This document shows positions 63,999-64,000 of a DNA stretch of 64,000 nucleotides, in pieces. How positions within the stretch are numbered: position 1 is the first letter of the stretch; every line of letters starts with the position of its first letter. The stretch comes from Limnobaculum zhutongyuii (GTDB taxonomy: Bacteria; Pseudomonadota; Gammaproteobacteria; Enterobacterales; Enterobacteriaceae): the NCBI RefSeq assembly GCF_004295645.1, contig NZ_CP034752.1:1550001-1614000 (forward strand), in the 5' to 3' direction. The notes under the pieces were generated by a model. That model was not told the DNA's origin. It was given only the letters and a program-made list of their open reading frames with translations, and ran no database searches. Both the position numbers and the translations under genes were made by a program.

Positions 63999-64000
63999 TT

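Overview
The window is chromosomal DNA from a member of the Enterobacterales. Gene order and protein sequences are close to Escherichia coli/Yersinia orthologues in several blocks: uvrY-uvrC-pgsA followed by Gly, Cys and Leu tRNAs; rluE-nudJ-mnmA-hflD-purB beside icd; hinT-lpoB-nagZ-ycfP-ndh-mfd-lolCDE-nagK-cobB; potABCD divergent from pepT; and rnm(yciV)-yciO-rluB. The moderately low GC, very AT-rich intergenic regions and mixed gene order suggest a non-coliform family such as Budviciaceae (Pragia/Limnobaculum-like). That placement is inference; no rRNA is present to settle it.

Layout. 1-4.5 kb is an accessory stretch: a frameshifted zinc-ribbon/DUF2569 gene, apparent phage debris flanked by terminators, a lipoprotein, zinT with a Zur box, a YdgH/BhsA-type protein and a YmgB/AriR-like regulator. 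4.6-8.6 kb has a TSUP exporter, tusE, hspQ with a textbook sigma-32 promoter, a 1.2 kb AT-rich gap with a minus-strand sRNA candidate and a hexanucleotide repeat array, an orphan phage-type DNA adenine methyltransferase, and ydhR. 9.1-21.6 kb is core: uvrY-uvrC, pgsA, three tRNAs, a yghB-type DedA protein, a peptidase T paralogue, purB-hflD-mnmA, nudJ-rluE and icd. 21.6-29.1 kb is accessory and AT-rich: a frameshifted ModG-like gene, a small winged-helix-like protein, a solitary IS1 InsA-like zinc-ribbon protein, a uspF-like gene, a tiny ORF under two CRP-type palindromes, holE and a frameshifted autotransporter.

29.2-43.0 kb is core envelope, respiration and repair: hinT, lpoB, nagZ, ycfP, ndh (FNR box), mfd, lolCDE, nagK, cobB and a GNAT acetyltransferase. 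43.0-44.0 kb holds no convincing gene. Instead it holds a hairpin-rich block ending in a terminator, then a second structured block whose last module is tandemly amplified as four 118-bp units plus a partial fifth. A diverged single copy of that second block lies at 59.85-60.01 kb. 44.0-57.3 kb is transport: an M20 hydrolase, potABCD (spermidine/putrescine), pepT and dppABCDF (dipeptides). 57.3-61.7 kb has roxA, rnm, yciO and rluB. From 62.1 kb an operon starts (PRD protein, SFCGS protein, DUF4312, DUF4311) that encodes a poorly characterised membrane system and runs off the right edge.

Functional themes are peptide and polyamine uptake (dpp, two pepT-type peptidases, pot), outer-membrane lipoprotein and peptidoglycan maintenance (lolCDE, lpoB, nagZ, nagK), DNA repair (uvrC, mfd), tRNA/rRNA modification (mnmA, tusE, rluE, rluB, roxA, rnm). 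The least explained items are the structured repeat elements at 43-44 and 59.9 kb, the CRP-box small ORF at 25.0 kb, the repeat array before the orphan methyltransferase, two minus-strand sRNA candidates, and the SFCGS/DUF431x operon. Three accessory genes each carry one single-base frameshift, whereas the long core genes are intact.
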